A DNA stretch of 14,428 nt, taken from the NCBI GenBank assembly GCA_003577005.1, contig QEUW01000306.1:1-14428 (forward strand), written 5' to 3'. Under the pieces are notes generated by a model. It was not told the DNA's origin and ran no database searches. It saw nothing but the letters and a program-made list of their open reading frames with translations. The DNA comes from Chloroflexota bacterium (GTDB lineage: Bacteria; Chloroflexota; Anaerolineae; Caldilineales; Caldilineaceae). A program made the position numbers and the translations under genes. How positions within the stretch are numbered: the stretch's first letter is position 1; each line of letters starts with the position of its first letter. Of this stretch, positions 13,373-14,428 are shown one piece after another.

Positions 13373-13752
13373 GCTTTGCCTCCTTTGGGAACGGTGAGAT
13401 GGTGAGACGCTTATCAGAGTAACGAGGTACAGAAGAGGGCCGGATTGGCGGTGTGTAGATAAACAGAAGCCGGGCGAAAGCCAATGCTGCCGTACTTTGT
13501 ACCCCGCCCCGCCGCTATGTTCATTGGCGCTTCTTCACACGATGTGATTGTTGCGCAGTTGCACCCCAAAAAAAGTAAGGAGGCTTCAGGTTTGGACAGA
13601 TTCAGCGCCTATCTGCTGCCGTCTGGTCTTGCACCCTCGGAGTAGGTGGGCTGCGGTGGCGCGGGTCTCCACACCAGTCGTTTGCGTAACTATCCGGTCT
13701 GCATTTTGCTCGTTCATGCTGAAGCTATAACCAGGACTACCCCTCGCATCAT
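13373..13752. other. 380-bp gene-free stretch
   Basis: No ORF here has coding character on either strand. It should hold the minus-strand promoter of the hydrolase gene, but I found no convincing -35/-10 pair. A short inverted repeat TCACA-CGA-TGTGA lies at 13535-13547, and an A7 run at 13568-13574 is followed by AAGGAGG (13577-13583) on the plus strand. I cannot assign a function. Confidence 0.5.
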
Positions 13753-14148
13753 TTACCGGGCCGGGACTGGCGTCAACGATTCGCCCAGGTAGACAGTGTA
13801 TTGTGGATCGGCTTCCGTGCGAGCACAAGGGTTGAGCGAGTCGAGCACGCCAGCCTCGCGGAACTGAATGACCACTTCGCCGTTGTGCTCACGGATCAGG
13901 GTGCGGGCGCGGTCTGCCAGTTCGCGGTCGGTGAAACAGTATCCCTCGCTGTCGCTGTGTGTCACCCAGACCATGACGGCGCCTAGCCCTCGCTCCTCGA
14001 CCGAATAGATCGTATCGCGCATGACTCCTGCTCGTGTAAACGAGGGTCTCGCCCGTTCAAGCGGGCAGGCCGCCAGCAACAACGCCACACCAGAGAGGAA
14101 CAGCACCAGCACGATTACACGCCGGTGCAGCTTGGCTTTGGTCACCAT
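13753..14148 (-). CDS. Small lipoprotein, unknown function
   Basis: A 131-residue protein with a textbook lipoprotein signal: basic N terminus (MVTKAKLHRR), hydrophobic core VIVLVLFLSGVALLL and lipobox LAAC with Cys28. The mature part of about 100 residues has no motif I recognise. It looks mixed alpha/beta, with GAVMVWVTHSDSEGYCF, a helix DRELADRARTLIREH, a strand EVVIQFRE, and two further Cys (in GYCF and NPCAR) that could form a disulfide outside the membrane. ATG 14148 has AAAGGA 9 nt upstream on the minus strand. The hydrolase gene lies 380 bp downstream, too far to assume an operon. I judge it a real gene because of the signal sequence and ribosome site; the function is unknown. Confidence 0.8.
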   Translation of the reverse strand: MVTKAKLHRRVIVLVLFLSGVALLLAACPLERARPSFTRAGVMRDTIYSVEERGLGAVMVWVTHSDSEGYCFTDRELADRARTLIREHNGEVVIQFREAGVLDSLNPCARTEADPQYTVYLGESLTPVPAR

Positions 14149-14176
14149 CTGTGCAATTCCTTTCCTCTTTTTGCAA

Positions 14177-14206
14177 GCTATGAATCCTGCCTTTCTCCCA
14201 TGTCAA
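14177..14206 (-). promoter_or_regulatory. Candidate promoter for the small lipoprotein
   Basis: A perfect TTGACA (minus strand, 14206-14201) is followed after 18 bp by CATAGC (14182-14177), a poor -10. Transcription would start near 14170, about 22 nt before the ATG at 14148, leaving just room for the ribosome site. Confidence 0.4.
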
Positions 14207-14294
14207 CCCAAACAAAAGAGAGGCAACGGATTCTACCCGTATTCGCAGCCGAGGGTTCGCACGGGGGTGCAAACCGTATAGATCGCAGAGATCT

Positions 14295-14326
14295 ACAAAA
14301 CAAAAGCCCCAGGCTATCACTGGGGC
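14295..14326 (-). terminator. Rho-independent terminator after tRNA-Ser
   Basis: CTGGGGC (14320-14326) and GCCCCAG (14306-14312) form a perfect 7-bp, GC-rich stem with a 7-nt loop. On the minus strand TTTTGTTTTGT follows. It lies 24 bp beyond the tRNA 3' end in the right direction. Confidence 0.88.
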
Positions 14327-14349
14327 CTTCGGCAAACGCCGGATCGATG

Positions 14350-14428
<79 letters not shown>

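Noticed and set aside
12416..13405. Plus-strand ORF of 329 codons
   Set aside because: Antisense to the dienelactone hydrolase and starting in the heptamer array, so its F-C-V-L-R beginning is repeat-derived.
13535..13547. TCACA-CGA-TGTGA inverted repeat as a CRP-like site
   Set aside because: The half-site order is the reverse of the CRP consensus and the spacer is too short; chance is likely.
13592..13645. 17-codon ORF from TTG with AAGGAGG 8 nt upstream
   Set aside because: The ribosome site is good, but the ORF is very short, has a TTG start and no promoter or homologue that I can name.
14279..14295. TAGATC-GCAGA-GATCTA small hairpin
   Set aside because: It has only 6-bp arms, is AT-rich and follows a proper terminator; no function can be argued.

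Overview
The window is GC-rich, densely coded bacterial DNA. The gene content fits a Chloroflexota (Anaerolineae/Caldilineae-like) genome: a CpXC zinc-ribbon protein, paired LytR-CpsA-Psr (LCP) proteins with Pro/Thr linkers, an O-antigen-ligase/GtrA/GT4 surface-glycan run, and AT-richer heptameric repeats between genes. This placement is an inference from gene content; no rRNA or other phylogenetic marker is present.

Left part (1-1623, minus strand): two tandem paralogous astacin-like zinc metallopeptidases. The second is cut by the left edge. The complete one carries HExxHxxGxxHE, a Met-turn and a C-terminal PPC-type beta domain, but no visible signal peptide. A divergent promoter region (1624-1840) with a GGCAC-AA-GTGCC palindrome separates them from the plus-strand block.

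Plus-strand block (1841-7891): a CpXC-domain protein with a long helical tail; a CinA-family protein whose C-terminal amidohydrolase domain has lost its signature; an HD-domain phosphohydrolase gene broken by a perfect 67-bp tandem duplication (67 is not a multiple of 3); then two consecutive LCP glycopolymer transferases, one a lipoprotein and one with an acidic 10-residue repeat tail. The block ends in a 52-bp near-perfect palindrome that also ends the converging minus-strand operon.

Minus-strand block (12263 down to 7956): O-antigen ligase/polymerase-like protein, GtrA-like flippase-type protein, GT4 glycosyltransferase, hotdog acyl-CoA thioesterase, and a multi-spanning membrane protein, tightly packed and probably co-transcribed. 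The first three suit export and assembly of a lipid-linked cell-surface glycan, and the facing LCP enzymes are of the type that attach such polymers to the wall. Upstream on the same strand lie an exported dienelactone hydrolase (Tat-like signal plus lipobox), a small lipoprotein of unknown function, and a tRNA-Ser(CGA) that runs off the right edge and is followed by a clear rho-independent terminator.

The main oddities are the 67-bp frameshifting duplication in the HD gene, a dispersed degenerate heptamer array (TYTRCGT) at two intergenic sites, the degenerate CinA C-domain, and the acidic minisatellite tail of the second LCP protein. I saw no CRISPR array, insertion sequence, integrase or phage gene, and no clear defence system.
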